Assembly: GCF_001189535.1 (NCBI RefSeq)
Contig: NZ_CP012070.1
Location: 1,116,001-1,180,000, forward strand
Length of the DNA stretch: 64,000 nt
Direction of reading: 5' to 3'
Origin: Arsenicicoccus sp. oral taxon 190
GTDB lineage: Bacteria > Actinomycetota > Actinomycetes > Actinomycetales > Dermatophilaceae
The translations under genes and the position numbers were made by a program. The notes under the pieces were generated by a model. It had not been told where the DNA came from and made no database searches. It saw only the letters and a list, made by a program, of their open reading frames with translations. Below are positions 8,701 through 17,649 of this stretch, one piece after another (the stretch's first letter is position 1; every line of letters begins with the position of its first letter).

Positions 8701-9852
8701 TCAGATCCGGTCGAGGATCGCCTCGGCGGCCACGCGGGCCTTGGCCACGAGCGAGGCGTTGGCCTCGGTCCAGGCCACGAGGTGCTCGGGGTCCGGGCGA
8801 CCTGACCCGGTGACCGCCGCGTCCAGTGCGTCGGCGACGGCGTCCGGGTCGTGGGGAGACACCCAGCCGAGCGCCTCGGAGCGCACCAGCTCCTCGCTGG
8901 CGCCCTGACCGGCGAAGATCACGGGGATGCCGCAGCCGGTGGCGGCATACATCTTGGTGGGCTTGGCGAAGTCGTAGCCGAGGCCCGGCTTGATGGACAC
9001 CAGCGCGGCCACGGCGCCGCGGATGTGGCGCGCGGACTCGGTGGGAGGGACGACCCCGAGGAAGTCGACGGCTCCCGGCGCGACCTGCTCCGCCAGGGCC
9101 TGCAGCCTCGGCAGCTCGCTGCCCTGGCCCAGGAAGACGAGCCGCGAGTCGTGGCCCCGCGCGCGGTGCCGCGCCAGCGCCTCGACGAAGACCCCGGCGC
9201 CCTGCCACTCGCTCATGGTGCCGGTGTAGACGAAGTAGGGGCTCGGGGCCGTCGCGGCCTCCCCGTCGGGCCGGAAGATGCCGGTGTCGATGCCGTTGCC
9301 CACCACCAGCACCTGGTCGGGCCGGGCGCCGAGGTCCTGGACCTTGGCGGCGACCTCGTCGCTGATCGCGAGCACCAGGCGGGCGCCACGGATGACGGCG
9401 GACTCCACGAGGCGCAGCGCCCGGACCAGCACCGCGGGGGCCCCGGCGGCGCCGGCGGCCTCGCTCCACACGTCGGCGGCGTACCAGACGTAGGGCCGGC
9501 GGTGCACCGTGGCCACGAGCCGCATGACCGCACCGGTCGTGGGCGGGGGCTCGACGACGTAGGCGTCGGCGGGGCGTCGGGAGAGCATGCGCACGAGCAG
9601 CGGCAGGTCGTAGGAGAGGTACTGCACGTAGCCGCGGATGTTGCCCCCCGCGTCGCGCAGCGCCGGCCACCGGCGCACCCGTAGCTCGCCGTCGTCGTAG
9701 GGCGCGTGCCCGGCGGGCGGGATCGAGGTGAGCACCTCCACCTGCGCCCCGCACGCAGCGAGGGCGTCGGCGAGCACCCGCTCGCGGAAGGCGGCGGCGC
9801 CGACCTCCGGGGCGAAGATGCGGGTGGCGAGACGGATGACGGGTCGACGCAT
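8701..9852 (-). CDS. Glycosyltransferase family 4 protein
   Basis: This 383-residue GT-B glycosyltransferase is probably used in surface polysaccharide assembly at the cytoplasmic face of the membrane. The N-terminal half begins IRLATRIFAPEVGAAAFRER, and the donor-binding C-terminal half carries the YTGTMSEWQGAGVF and VVGNGIDTGIF stretches typical of GT4. The general pattern is WbuB-like. Donor and acceptor are unknown. The ATG lies six bases after a TAGGGT hexamer, suggesting a leaderless transcript. It converges with the epimerase and sits 30 bp downstream of the flippase gene on the same strand. Confidence 0.82.
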   Translation of the reverse strand: MRRPVIRLATRIFAPEVGAAAFRERVLADALAACGAQVEVLTSIPPAGHAPYDDGELRVRRWPALRDAGGNIRGYVQYLSYDLPLLVRMLSRRPADAYVVEPPPTTGAVMRLVATVHRRPYVWYAADVWSEAAGAAGAPAVLVRALRLVESAVIRGARLVLAISDEVAAKVQDLGARPDQVLVVGNGIDTGIFRPDGEAATAPSPYFVYTGTMSEWQGAGVFVEALARHRARGHDSRLVFLGQGSELPRLQALAEQVAPGAVDFLGVVPPTESARHIRGAVAALVSIKPGLGYDFAKPTKMYAATGCGIPVIFAGQGASEELVRSEALGWVSPHDPDAVADALDAAVTGSGRPDPEHLVAWTEANASLVAKARVAAEAILDRI

Positions 9853-9882
9853 GGCGTCACCCTATCGAGGGCCGCGGGCCCG

Positions 9883-11355
9883 TCAGCGTCGACGCATCGC
9901 GAGCATGGACCGGACGTCACGCTGCGACGCGGCGCCCCAGCCGAGCAGCAGCACCAGCACCGCCGCCACCTGGACGAGCACCCCCGCCCGGGTGGTGACG
10001 ATCCAGGCCGAGGCGGCCGCGAGCGCGGCCAGCGCCAGGCCGGTCCGCACGGCCAGCCCCACCCAGCGCTGACGGTCGAGGCGCCAGACGATCGCGGTCG
10101 GGATCAGCGAGGTCACGCAGATGCCCACGAGGTAGCCGTAGGCGACGCCCTCCACGCCGAGGTGAGGGCCGATGAGCGCCCAGGTCAGCGCGCCGACGAC
10201 CGCGCCGGCCACCGAGACGTTGCGGATGATGCGGTTGTAGCGGTGCTCGCGGGACATGAGGTTGTCCGTGGTCGCGACCACCATGTTCTGCACGAGGCAG
10301 GCGAGCAGCAGGATGACCAGGGTGGGGGCGGCGGCGTAGGCGTCGCGGCCGTAGATCTGCAGCAGGGTGGGGGTGCCGAGGATGAGGGTGCCGTAGACGA
10401 CGACGCACAGCAGCACCAGCCACCGGGTGGCCTGGTCGGTCTGCCGGGCGAGCTCGGCGTGGTCGCCGCGCCCGTGGGCGTGAGCCATCCGGGGGAAGAG
10501 GACCACCTGCAGCGACCGCGCGACCAGCGAGGCCGGCGTGGCCAGCGACAGCGCCAGGGCGAAGTGGCCGGTGGTGACGTCGGTGCCAAAGTGCCGGGCG
10601 GCGATCTGCGAGCCCTGCAGGAAGCCCGTGGTCGCCGCGGTCTGGATCAGCGAGATCCGCATGAAGGCACCGATCTCCTGCCGCAGCTCCAGCGGCACCG
10701 ACCCGCCGCGCAGCGGGGCATAGCTGCCGAGGGCGTAGGTCGCGTAGCAGACCACCAGCGGCACGAGCAGCCAGGGGGTGGCCCGCGCCAGCACCAGGGC
10801 GGCGATGCCAACGATCGCGATGACCGAGGCCAGCAGGTCCCAGAGGGTGGCGCGGGTCAGCAGGCCCAGGCCGAGCAGGGTGCCGCGGGTGAAGGTGTAG
10901 ATGGAGAAGGCGATGGCCAGGAGGCCCGTCAGCACGGCGGCGACGACCGGGACGTCCTCGCGCCACAGCACGAAGGCGGTCGAGCCGATGCCGATGAGCA
11001 CGGCGGCGGTCCAGGTCACGCGGCCGAGGTAGGCGACCACGTCGCGCATCTGCTCGGTCTGCCCGGAGCCCTTCAGCCGCGCCAGCTGCTTGGCGACGGC
11101 GTTGGACGCGGCGAGCGGGACCAGGACGCTCGCGAACATCGCGACCGCGATGTGGGTGTTGACCTGCCCGACGATGACGATGCCCGCGGCCCCGAAACCC
11201 CACTTGATGAAGACGGTGTAGAGGAACCGGACCAGCCCCTGCGCGAGCATGCCGACGGCGCTGAGCACGCTCTGGGTGGCCAGGCCCTGGCCCGAGTCCT
11301 CCCCCAGCGGAAGCCCGGGGCGCAGGTGCTGGCGGAGGCCGGGTAGGTGACGCAC
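9883..11355 (-). CDS. Wzx-like polysaccharide flippase (MOP superfamily)
   Basis: The 490-residue protein has about 12-14 hydrophobic helices and the start FLYTVFIKWGFGAAGIV, typical of O-antigen/teichoic-acid flippases. It is distinct from MurJ at 1.2-3.0 kb. The expected role is to flip an undecaprenyl-linked repeat unit to the outer face. It is surrounded by glycosyltransferases and nucleotide-sugar genes, which supports this assignment. The GTG start follows TAGACT by exactly six bases, a clear leaderless arrangement. No polymerase (Wzy) or ligase is visible in the window, so polymerisation and attachment genes would lie elsewhere. Confidence 0.82.
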   Translation of the reverse strand: MRHLPGLRQHLRPGLPLGEDSGQGLATQSVLSAVGMLAQGLVRFLYTVFIKWGFGAAGIVIVGQVNTHIAVAMFASVLVPLAASNAVAKQLARLKGSGQTEQMRDVVAYLGRVTWTAAVLIGIGSTAFVLWREDVPVVAAVLTGLLAIAFSIYTFTRGTLLGLGLLTRATLWDLLASVIAIVGIAALVLARATPWLLVPLVVCYATYALGSYAPLRGGSVPLELRQEIGAFMRISLIQTAATTGFLQGSQIAARHFGTDVTTGHFALALSLATPASLVARSLQVVLFPRMAHAHGRGDHAELARQTDQATRWLVLLCVVVYGTLILGTPTLLQIYGRDAYAAAPTLVILLLACLVQNMVVATTDNLMSREHRYNRIIRNVSVAGAVVGALTWALIGPHLGVEGVAYGYLVGICVTSLIPTAIVWRLDRQRWVGLAVRTGLALAALAAASAWIVTTRAGVLVQVAAVLVLLLGWGAASQRDVRSMLAMRRR

Positions 11356-11428
11356 CGAGCCAGTCTAGGGCGGGGGGACGCGGGTCCCGTCCCGGTGCGA
11401 CAGCCGGGGGGCCGCTACCCTGAGCCAC

Positions 11429-12685
11429 ATGCCGAGCACGCGGGGGTTGTCGTCCGCCACGAGCCGTCCCCTCGCCCGGCTGCTGCCGGCCCTGGCCGTG
11501 GTGGCGCTGCTGGCCCTGGCGCTCGTCATACGGCTGCGCTTCTTCCCGCACGAGTCGCCGGACTACGTGCACTACCTGTCGCGGTGGTGGGGGCACCTGG
11601 ACCGTGAGGGCTTCGCGGGTCTCGGGGTGGTCTTCGCCGACTATGCGCCGCCCTACCTCTACCTGCTCTACCTGGGCACCCTCGCGCCCGTCGGTCCGCT
11701 GCTCGGCATCAAGCTGATCTCGCTCGCGGGCGACGTGCTGCTGGCCGGGTCGGTCTTCCTCCTGGCGAGCCGTTTCGTGGGGCGCCGGTGGGCGGCCCTG
11801 GCCGCCGCCGGCATGCTCCTCGCGCCGGGCGTCGTCCTCAACTCGGCGGCCTGGGGGCAGTGCGACGCCATCTACACCAGCTTCCTGGTGCTGTCGGTGT
11901 TGGCGCTGACCCGCGAGCGCGACGCCTGGGCCTGGGTCTTCTTCGGTATGGCGCTCGCGGTCAAGCTGCAGGCGGTCTTCCTGCTGCCGGCGCTCGGCGT
12001 GGTGTGGCTGGTCCGGGTGCGGCGGTCCTGGTGGACGCCGGTGCTGGCACCGCTGGTGATCGCGGCGTCGTGGGCGCCGTGCCTGCTGGCCGGTCGGCCG
12101 CTGTCGTCCCTGCTCGACGTCTACCGGAGCCAGGCCTCGTCGGGGCTCCCGCTGTCCTACGCGCCCAACGTCTGGTACCTCGTCCCCCGGCCCCCGACGC
12201 CGGTCGCCATGACGCAGTGGGAGCACCGGGCGCTGCTCGTCGCGCTGGTCGTGGTCGGTGGGGTGTGCCTGCTCTCGCTGGTGGTGCGGCGCCCCTGGAC
12301 GCCGCAGCGGGTCGTCGTGCTGGCCGCCTTCAGCACGCTCGCGGTGCCGACCTTCCTGCCGCACATGCGCGAGCGGTACATGTATCCCGGCGAGATCCTG
12401 GTGCTCGTCGCGGCGCTGGCGCTCGGGCGGTCCCGCTGGTGGATGCCCGTCCTGCTCTTCGCCTGCTCGGGGCTGGTCTACCTCGACCAGCTCTACCCGG
12501 CCCGGCTGCACCGGGTCATCCCCGGCGACGTCTTCCTGCTCGGCATCGAGCCGGTGCTGGCCGTCGTGGCCGTGCTCGCCTGGGACCTGGTCGGCCGCCG
12601 TCGTCAGGACCGTCCACGGGAGCGTCGTCAGGACCGTCGTCAGGACATGAGCGCGCTGGACACCATGAGCCGCGCCGGCGCCTGA
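11429..12685 (+). CDS. Integral membrane GT-C type glycosyltransferase
   Basis: This 418-residue multi-spanning protein resembles polyprenyl-phosphate-sugar-dependent transferases (GT39/GT87 type). An acidic SPDYVHYLSRWW motif falls in the first extracytoplasmic loop after helix 1, as expected for GT-C catalytic loops. FLPHMRERYMYPGEIL appears in a late loop and is typical of bacterial mannosyltransferase-like proteins. It would transfer a sugar from a lipid carrier outside the membrane. The start lies seven bases after TACCCT, so it may be leaderless. The last 46 bp overlap the end of the converging glycosyltransferase fusion gene, and that region contains three close copies of CGTCAGGAC. 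Confidence 0.8.
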   Translation: MPSTRGLSSATSRPLARLLPALAVVALLALALVIRLRFFPHESPDYVHYLSRWWGHLDREGFAGLGVVFADYAPPYLYLLYLGTLAPVGPLLGIKLISLAGDVLLAGSVFLLASRFVGRRWAALAAAGMLLAPGVVLNSAAWGQCDAIYTSFLVLSVLALTRERDAWAWVFFGMALAVKLQAVFLLPALGVVWLVRVRRSWWTPVLAPLVIAASWAPCLLAGRPLSSLLDVYRSQASSGLPLSYAPNVWYLVPRPPTPVAMTQWEHRALLVALVVVGGVCLLSLVVRRPWTPQRVVVLAAFSTLAVPTFLPHMRERYMYPGEILVLVAALALGRSRWWMPVLLFACSGLVYLDQLYPARLHRVIPGDVFLLGIEPVLAVVAVLAWDLVGRRRQDRPRERRQDRRQDMSALDTMSRAGA

Positions 12686-14853
12686 CGGTCCAGCACCCGC
12701 AGCGGGTCGGCCGTGAGCACGGTGTCGGGGCGCCCGTGGCGCAGCCGGGCCTGGGAGCGCGCGACCAGCTGGTCGTCCGGCACGGACGGGTCCACGATCG
12801 CGTCCCAGAGCGCCTGCTCGGCGCGGGAGAATGCCGAGGTGGCCGTGGGGGCGCCGGCGACGATCGTGCGGGCGCACGCCGCGAGCGAGTCCCGCTCGGC
12901 AGCCGTCCACGTCGTGGCGACCCGGTTGACCACGGCACCGAAGACGTGGATCCGCAGCACCTTGACCACGACGGCCCGGCGCCTGGCGACCGGCAACCCC
13001 TGGAACCACGGGTCCGCGACCAGCGCCAGCGCCGCCGCGAGGTCGTCCGCGACCGGCCGCACCGTCATCGTCACCCGGGTCGGTGCGTCGGCGCCGACGA
13101 CGTAGGCGGGGTCGTCCCCGGCGTAGACGATGCCCTGGGCCCCGTGCCAGACCCGCAGCCCGAAGTCGAGGTCCTCCGCGGTCGCCACGCCCGCGAGGAA
13201 GGTGGCGCCGACCCGCTCCAGCATGGCAGCGCTGAGCAGACCGAGGGGGGCGGTGCGGTAGGCCAGGCGGTCCCGCACCAGGTCCAGACGCCGGTGCCGC
13301 CGGCCGAGCCGGGTGGGCGGCGTGCGGACCAGCCCACCCGCCTGGTGCTCGACCCGGGCGATCACGGCCTCGGCCCCCGCGGTCGCGTGCCCCAGCCACG
13401 CCGCGAGCGCCCCCGGCCGCAGGAAGTCGTCGGACCCCATCACGGCGACGTGGGCGGCGTCGCTCGCCGCCAGACCGGCCGTGAACGGCCCTGCGGGGCT
13501 GCGGATCCCGTCGTGGTGCTCCACCAGGACCACCCGGTCGGACGGCACCAGGCCGGCCTCCCGCAGCCTTCCCTCGATGGGCGCCACGTCGGTGTTGTGC
13601 ACCACGACGAGCGCGCGGGTGTCGGGGGTGTCGTCGGCCAGCACGGACGCGACGGCGCGCTCGATCTCCCGGTCAGGGGTGTGTATGGCGATCACCACGT
13701 CGACGCTCGCCGCGCTGCGGTAGCGCCCGGCGGCCGGGGAGCCCAGCAGCGAGTCGTAGGTCGCCGCGCAGGCGCGACGCACCGCCGCGGTCGTGAACCT
13801 CGTCCGCACGTCGGCGGCGATCTCGTCGGCCGAGGCGTGCCGGAGGCGGGACCGCGTGGCCTCGACGGCGTCGGCATACGCGCCGGGGGTCTGCTCGGCG
13901 ACGAGCGTGCCCACCTCGGGGGTGACGTACTCCGCCTGGCCGCCGTGGGCGCCGATCACGACGGGCCGGCCGTGGGCGAGCGCCTCGGCGCCGGAGACGC
14001 AGAAGTTGTCGAAGCGCGTCGGGAGCAGGAAGAGGTCCGCGGCGTCGAGGTGGGTGGCCACCTCCGCGGGGGTGACGGGTCCGGTGAGCGTGAGGGCCGC
14101 GGCGACCCCGAGCTCGTCGGCCAGCTGCTCCACCTGGTCGCGGAGCGGGCCGCCGCCGACCCAGGTCAGCGTGGCGTCGTGGCCGCGCGCCCGCAGCTCG
14201 GCGAGCGCCCGGACGGCCGTCGCGGGGTCCTTGCCGGCCACGAGGCCACCCACCGAGACGAGGTCCCAGCCCGGGGTGTCCCGGCGGGCCGGCACGCTCG
14301 CCGGCTGGTCGACGATGCAGGGGATGACCTCGGTCCGGCCGCTGCGCACCGCGCGGATCGGGCGGGCGAGGAACTCGCAGACGGGCACCACGACGTCGGG
14401 CAGCGCCAGCAGGTGCCGCAGCCCCGGCATGACGCGGCGCAGCGGGGCCACGAGGCTCTCGGGGGCGGTGAGGCCGGACCAGTGCTCGGTGTGGACCCAC
14501 GGGACGGCGGGACGGCGGGCGGCATACGGCAGCAGGCTGGAGAAGGCCATGGTGTGCACCAGGTCGGCCCCACGCTCCGCGCGTCGCAGCGCCCGCAGCG
14601 CGGCCACGACCGTGAGGGGGCGGCGCGGGTCCCACTCGAGGCGGCGCACGGCCACCGGGCCGTCCTGCTCCCGGGCCGGGGCGGACGCGAAGGCGGCGGG
14701 CGGGGCGAGGTGCACGAGCAAGACGTCGTGGTCCTCGGCGAGGGCGTGCACGTCCTTGCGGACGAAGACCCCGGCGACGGGGGCTGCCGGCGTGGGGTAC
14801 CACGTCGTGACGGCGAGGATGCGGAGCCGGCGTCGCGGGGCGGTGCTCGTCAT
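12640..14853 (-). CDS. Bifunctional glycosyltransferase: GT4 domain fused to GT2-like domain
   Basis: The 737-residue protein has two transferase modules. Residues about 8-375 are a GT-B/GT4 module with LAVTTWYPTPAAPVAGVFVR, SVGGLVAGKDPATAVRALAE and the late FDNFCVSGAEALAHGRPVV motif with its GAEAL acidic site. Residues about 385-600 are a GT-A/GT2-like module starting VDVVIAIHTPDREIERAVAS, with a DD-containing AVMGSDDFLRPGALAAW motif. The remaining roughly 130 residues are helical and unassigned. Such a fusion could add two sugars in sequence. Its stop lies inside the 3' end of the opposite-strand GT-C gene, a tail-to-tail overlap. The upstream 91 bp hold a strong hairpin that ends the preceding operon. 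Confidence 0.8.
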   Translation of the reverse strand: MTSTAPRRRLRILAVTTWYPTPAAPVAGVFVRKDVHALAEDHDVLLVHLAPPAAFASAPAREQDGPVAVRRLEWDPRRPLTVVAALRALRRAERGADLVHTMAFSSLLPYAARRPAVPWVHTEHWSGLTAPESLVAPLRRVMPGLRHLLALPDVVVPVCEFLARPIRAVRSGRTEVIPCIVDQPASVPARRDTPGWDLVSVGGLVAGKDPATAVRALAELRARGHDATLTWVGGGPLRDQVEQLADELGVAAALTLTGPVTPAEVATHLDAADLFLLPTRFDNFCVSGAEALAHGRPVVIGAHGGQAEYVTPEVGTLVAEQTPGAYADAVEATRSRLRHASADEIAADVRTRFTTAAVRRACAATYDSLLGSPAAGRYRSAASVDVVIAIHTPDREIERAVASVLADDTPDTRALVVVHNTDVAPIEGRLREAGLVPSDRVVLVEHHDGIRSPAGPFTAGLAASDAAHVAVMGSDDFLRPGALAAWLGHATAGAEAVIARVEHQAGGLVRTPPTRLGRRHRRLDLVRDRLAYRTAPLGLLSAAMLERVGATFLAGVATAEDLDFGLRVWHGAQGIVYAGDDPAYVVGADAPTRVTMTVRPVADDLAAALALVADPWFQGLPVARRRAVVVKVLRIHVFGAVVNRVATTWTAAERDSLAACARTIVAGAPTATSAFSRAEQALWDAIVDPSVPDDQLVARSQARLRHGRPDTVLTADPLRVLDRQAPARLMVSSALMS

Positions 14854-14893
14854 GGCCTCATCCTGTCATCCGCGGCCGGCGGGGGCGCAGACG

Positions 14894-14931
14894 CCGGTGG
14901 GGGCGGCCCCGACCGGGACCGCCCCCACCGG
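14894..14931 (-). terminator. Strong hairpin after the nucleotide-sugar operon
   Basis: A perfect 13-bp stem (14894-14906 pairing with 14919-14931, arm CCGGTGGGGGCGG) encloses a 12-base loop. It lies just after the stop of the Gfo/Idh/MocA gene, between it and the next minus-strand gene. There is no clear U-tract, as is usual in high-GC actinobacteria. Confidence 0.75.
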
Positions 14932-14944
14932 GCACCAGCGACCG

Positions 14945-15931
14945 TCAGAGGGTGATGACCTGGCCCGTCCTGGCCGACTCGATCATCGCCTCGGCGACGC
15001 GAACCGTCGCGAGGCCCTGCTCCATCGTGACGATGTCCGACTCCTTGCCGAGCACGGCGTCGCGGAAGGCCTCGTGCTCGACCCGCAGCGGCTCCGGCTT
15101 GGGGAAGGCGTAGCGCACCACGTCGCCCTCAGAGACCCCGCGGAACCGCGACACGTCGTCCCAGGTCGTCTCCACGTTGCCGTTGGCGAAGAAGGTCAGG
15201 TCGGCGTGGAGGGTGTCCGCGACGAAGGCGCCCTTCTCCCCGGTGATGACCGTCGTGCGCTCCTTGAGCGGCGACAGCCAGTTGACCAGGTGGGAGGTGA
15301 TGGTGCCCTTCGACAGCAGCCCCACCGCGGAGACCATGTCCTCGTGCGGGCGCCCGGAGCGCGTGGTCGTGCGCGCCGACATCGAGACGTACTCCTGCTG
15401 GGTGACCCACGCCGTCAGGTCGATGTCGTGGGTGCCGAGGTCCTTGACCACCCCGACGTCTGCGATGCGCCCCGGGAACGGACCCTGCCGGCGCGTCGCG
15501 ACCTGGTAGATGTCGCCCAGGTCACCGGCCTCGATGCGGGCCCGTGCCTGCTGCAGCGCCGGGTTGTAGCGCTCGATGTGGCCGACGGCCCCGACCAGGC
15601 CCTTCTCCGTGTATGCCGCCGCCAGCCGCTCGGCGGAGGCGGTGTCGTGGGCGAGCGGCTTCTCGACCATGCAGTGCACGCCGGCCTCGGCGAGCTGGAG
15701 GCCGATCTCCTCGTGCAGGCCGGTCGGCGCCGCCACCATGCAGTAGTCGAGCCGCTGGTCGAGCAGCTCCTCGATGGTGCCCAGCACGGGGCGTCCGCCC
15801 GCGACGCCGTGGACGTCACCGCCCGGGTCGGCGACGGCGACGAGCTCCACGCCCTCCAGGGAGCCGAGCACGCGGGCGTGGTGGCGACCCATCATGCCGA
15901 GGCCGATGAGGCCGGCGCGCAGCGTCGTCAT
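14945..15931 (-). CDS. Gfo/Idh/MocA family dehydrogenase, probably WbpB/WlbA-like UDP-sugar 3-dehydrogenase
   Basis: The 328-residue NAD(P)-dependent oxidoreductase starts with a Rossmann motif (AGLIGLGMMGRHHARVLG) and has the family EKP motif in HCMVEKPLAHD, with a downstream GTHDIDLTAW catalytic-helix pattern. By analogy with WbpB/WlbA it would oxidise C3 of UDP-GlcNAcA so that the adjacent aminotransferase can install an amine. Its start overlaps the aminotransferase stop by one base (TGATG), which is tight coupling. The general family is certain. The specific substrate is inferred from the operon, which also encodes an NDP-sugar dehydrogenase, an acetyltransferase and an aminotransferase. 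Confidence 0.78.
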   Translation of the reverse strand: MTTLRAGLIGLGMMGRHHARVLGSLEGVELVAVADPGGDVHGVAGGRPVLGTIEELLDQRLDYCMVAAPTGLHEEIGLQLAEAGVHCMVEKPLAHDTASAERLAAAYTEKGLVGAVGHIERYNPALQQARARIEAGDLGDIYQVATRRQGPFPGRIADVGVVKDLGTHDIDLTAWVTQQEYVSMSARTTTRSGRPHEDMVSAVGLLSKGTITSHLVNWLSPLKERTTVITGEKGAFVADTLHADLTFFANGNVETTWDDVSRFRGVSEGDVVRYAFPKPEPLRVEHEAFRDAVLGKESDIVTMEQGLATVRVAEAMIESARTGQVITL

Positions 15932-17028
15932 CACGCACCCGCCTTGGCGAGGGCGTTGACGGCCGCCACGATCCGCTCGAGCCCGGCCTGGTCCACCGAG
16001 GGGTGCACCGGCAGCGAGAGGCACTCGCGGGCGGCCTGCATGGTCTCGGGCAGCGCGGCGTCGTCGGTGCGGTCGGCGAAGGGCTTCAGCTGGTGGTTGG
16101 GCACGGGGTAGAACATGCCGGAGCCGATGTCGTACTGCTCCTTGAGGGCCTTCGCCAGACCGTCGCGGTCCTCGGGCACGCGGACGGTGTACTGGTGGTA
16201 GACGTGCACGGCGCCGTCGGCGACCGGCGGCGGGGTGACGCCCTCGAGGTTGGCCGAGAGGAAGGCCGCGTTGGCCTGACGCTGCCTGGTCCAGGCGTCC
16301 ACCTTGGTCAGCTGCACGCGCCCGATGGCGGCGTGGATGTCCGTCATACGGTTGTTCAGCCCGACGACCTCGTTGTGGTACTGCTGCAGCATGCCCTGGT
16401 TGCGGTAGAGCCGGGCGCGCCGCTCGATCTCCGGGTCGGCGACGGTGATCATGCCGCCCTCGCCCGAGGTCATGTTCTTGGTGGGGTAGAGCGAGAACAT
16501 CCCGAAGGAGCCAAAGGTGCCGACCGGCTTGCCGTGCAGCGAGGCGCCGTGGGCCTGCGCGGCGTCCTCGAAGATCTGCAGGCCGTGCTTGTCGGCCAGG
16601 GCGACGAGCTGGTCCATCTTGGCGGGGTGGCCGTAGAGGTGCACCGGCATGATGCCGACGGTGCGCTCGGTGATGGTGGCCTCGACCGCGGCCGGCGAGA
16701 GGCAGAAGTCGTCCGCGTCGATGTCGGCGAAGACCGGGGTCGCGCCGGTCAGCGCGACGGAGTTGCAGGTGGCGGCGAAGGTGAAGGACGGGACGATGAC
16801 CTCGTCGCCGGCCTTGACGCCGCTGGAGAGCAGGCCGATGTGCTGGCCGGAGGTGCCGGAGTTGACGGCCACGGACGCGCGCCCGAGGCCGAAGTGCTCG
16901 GAGAACTCCTTCTCGAAGGCCGCGACCTCGGGGCCCTGCGCGATCATGCCGGAGCGCATGACGCGGGTGACCGCCTCGATCTCCTCCTCTCCGATGAGCG
17001 GCTTGGCGGGGGGAATGAAGTCAGCCAT
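15931..17028 (-). CDS. DegT/DnrJ/EryC1 family sugar aminotransferase (WbpE/WlbC-like)
   Basis: The 365-residue PLP enzyme of the DegT/DnrJ/EryC1 group would aminate a keto-sugar nucleotide. Visible residues include the PLP-contacting FEDAAQAHG (Asp155) and the Schiff-base lysine Lys184 in FSLYPTKNMTSGEGG. Length is normal for the family. Six bases separate it from the upstream acetyltransferase stop, and its own stop overlaps the dehydrogenase start. Adjacent dehydrogenase and acetyltransferase genes suggest 3-amination of a UDP-uronic acid followed by N-acetylation. Other NDP-keto-sugars remain possible. Confidence 0.87.
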   Translation of the reverse strand: MADFIPPAKPLIGEEEIEAVTRVMRSGMIAQGPEVAAFEKEFSEHFGLGRASVAVNSGTSGQHIGLLSSGVKAGDEVIVPSFTFAATCNSVALTGATPVFADIDADDFCLSPAAVEATITERTVGIMPVHLYGHPAKMDQLVALADKHGLQIFEDAAQAHGASLHGKPVGTFGSFGMFSLYPTKNMTSGEGGMITVADPEIERRARLYRNQGMLQQYHNEVVGLNNRMTDIHAAIGRVQLTKVDAWTRQRQANAAFLSANLEGVTPPPVADGAVHVYHQYTVRVPEDRDGLAKALKEQYDIGSGMFYPVPNHQLKPFADRTDDAALPETMQAARECLSLPVHPSVDQAGLERIVAAVNALAKAGA

Positions 17029-17034
17029 GCGTGA

Positions 17035-17649
17035 TTACTCCGTCTCGATCGGGGCCTCGGTGAGGGTCTCACCGTCCTGGACATACCTCTCGCCCGTCTG
17101 GGGGCAGGTGAACTCGTGGTCGCCGCTCGGCTCGAGCGGCACGCCGGCCTTGCCGACCCAGCGCAGCCGCTTGGCGGGGACCCCGGCGACGAGGGCGAAG
17201 TCCGGGACGTCCTTGACGACGACCGACCCCGCGGCGACCAGGGCCCAGCGCCCGATGGTCACCGGGGCGACGCAGACGCTGCGCGCGCCGATGGACGCGC
17301 CCTGGCGGCAGGTCACCCCCACGGCCTCCCAGTCGTCGCCGCGCTTGAGGGTCCCGTCCGGCGAGATCGACCGCGGGTAGTGGTCGTTGGTGAAGACCAC
17401 GGCCGGGCCGACGAAGACGCCGTCCTCGAGCACCGCGGGCTCGTAGACGAGCGCGTAGTTCTGCAGCTTGCAGCTGTTGCCCATCCGGACGCCGGTGCCG
17501 ACATACGCCCCCCGCCCGACGATGCAGCTCTCACCCAGCACGGCGTCCTCGCGCACCTGGGCGAGGTGCCAGATGCTCGAGCCGGGCCCGATCTGGGCGG
17601 AGTCGGCCACGTCGGCCGAGTCGACGATGCGTACGCCCTCGCGGGTCAT
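17035..17649 (-). CDS. Left-handed beta-helix acyltransferase (WbpD/WlbB-like)
   Basis: This 204-residue hexapeptide-repeat protein shows repeated [LIV]-G-x4 turns (IGPGSSIWHLAQV, VGRGAYVGTGVRMG, IGARSVCVAPVTIG, VAAGSVVVKDVPDFALVAG). The FTNDHYPRS loop carries the likely catalytic His, and the GVPAK motif ends the helix. It would transfer an acetyl group from acetyl-CoA to the amino sugar produced by the neighbouring aminotransferase. The start ATG overlaps the upstream dehydrogenase stop (ATGA). The short C-terminal extension after GVPAK includes a CPQTGERY segment often seen in actinobacterial members. Confidence 0.87.
   Translation of the reverse strand: MTREGVRIVDSADVADSAQIGPGSSIWHLAQVREDAVLGESCIVGRGAYVGTGVRMGNSCKLQNYALVYEPAVLEDGVFVGPAVVFTNDHYPRSISPDGTLKRGDDWEAVGVTCRQGASIGARSVCVAPVTIGRWALVAAGSVVVKDVPDFALVAGVPAKRLRWVGKAGVPLEPSGDHEFTCPQTGERYVQDGETLTEAPIETE

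Noticed and set aside
11788..14955. A plus-strand frame of about 1,055 codons across the GT-C gene and the glycosyltransferase fusion
   Set aside because: Its translation is Arg/Gly/Ala/Pro-rich without domains, and it runs through two recognisable genes.
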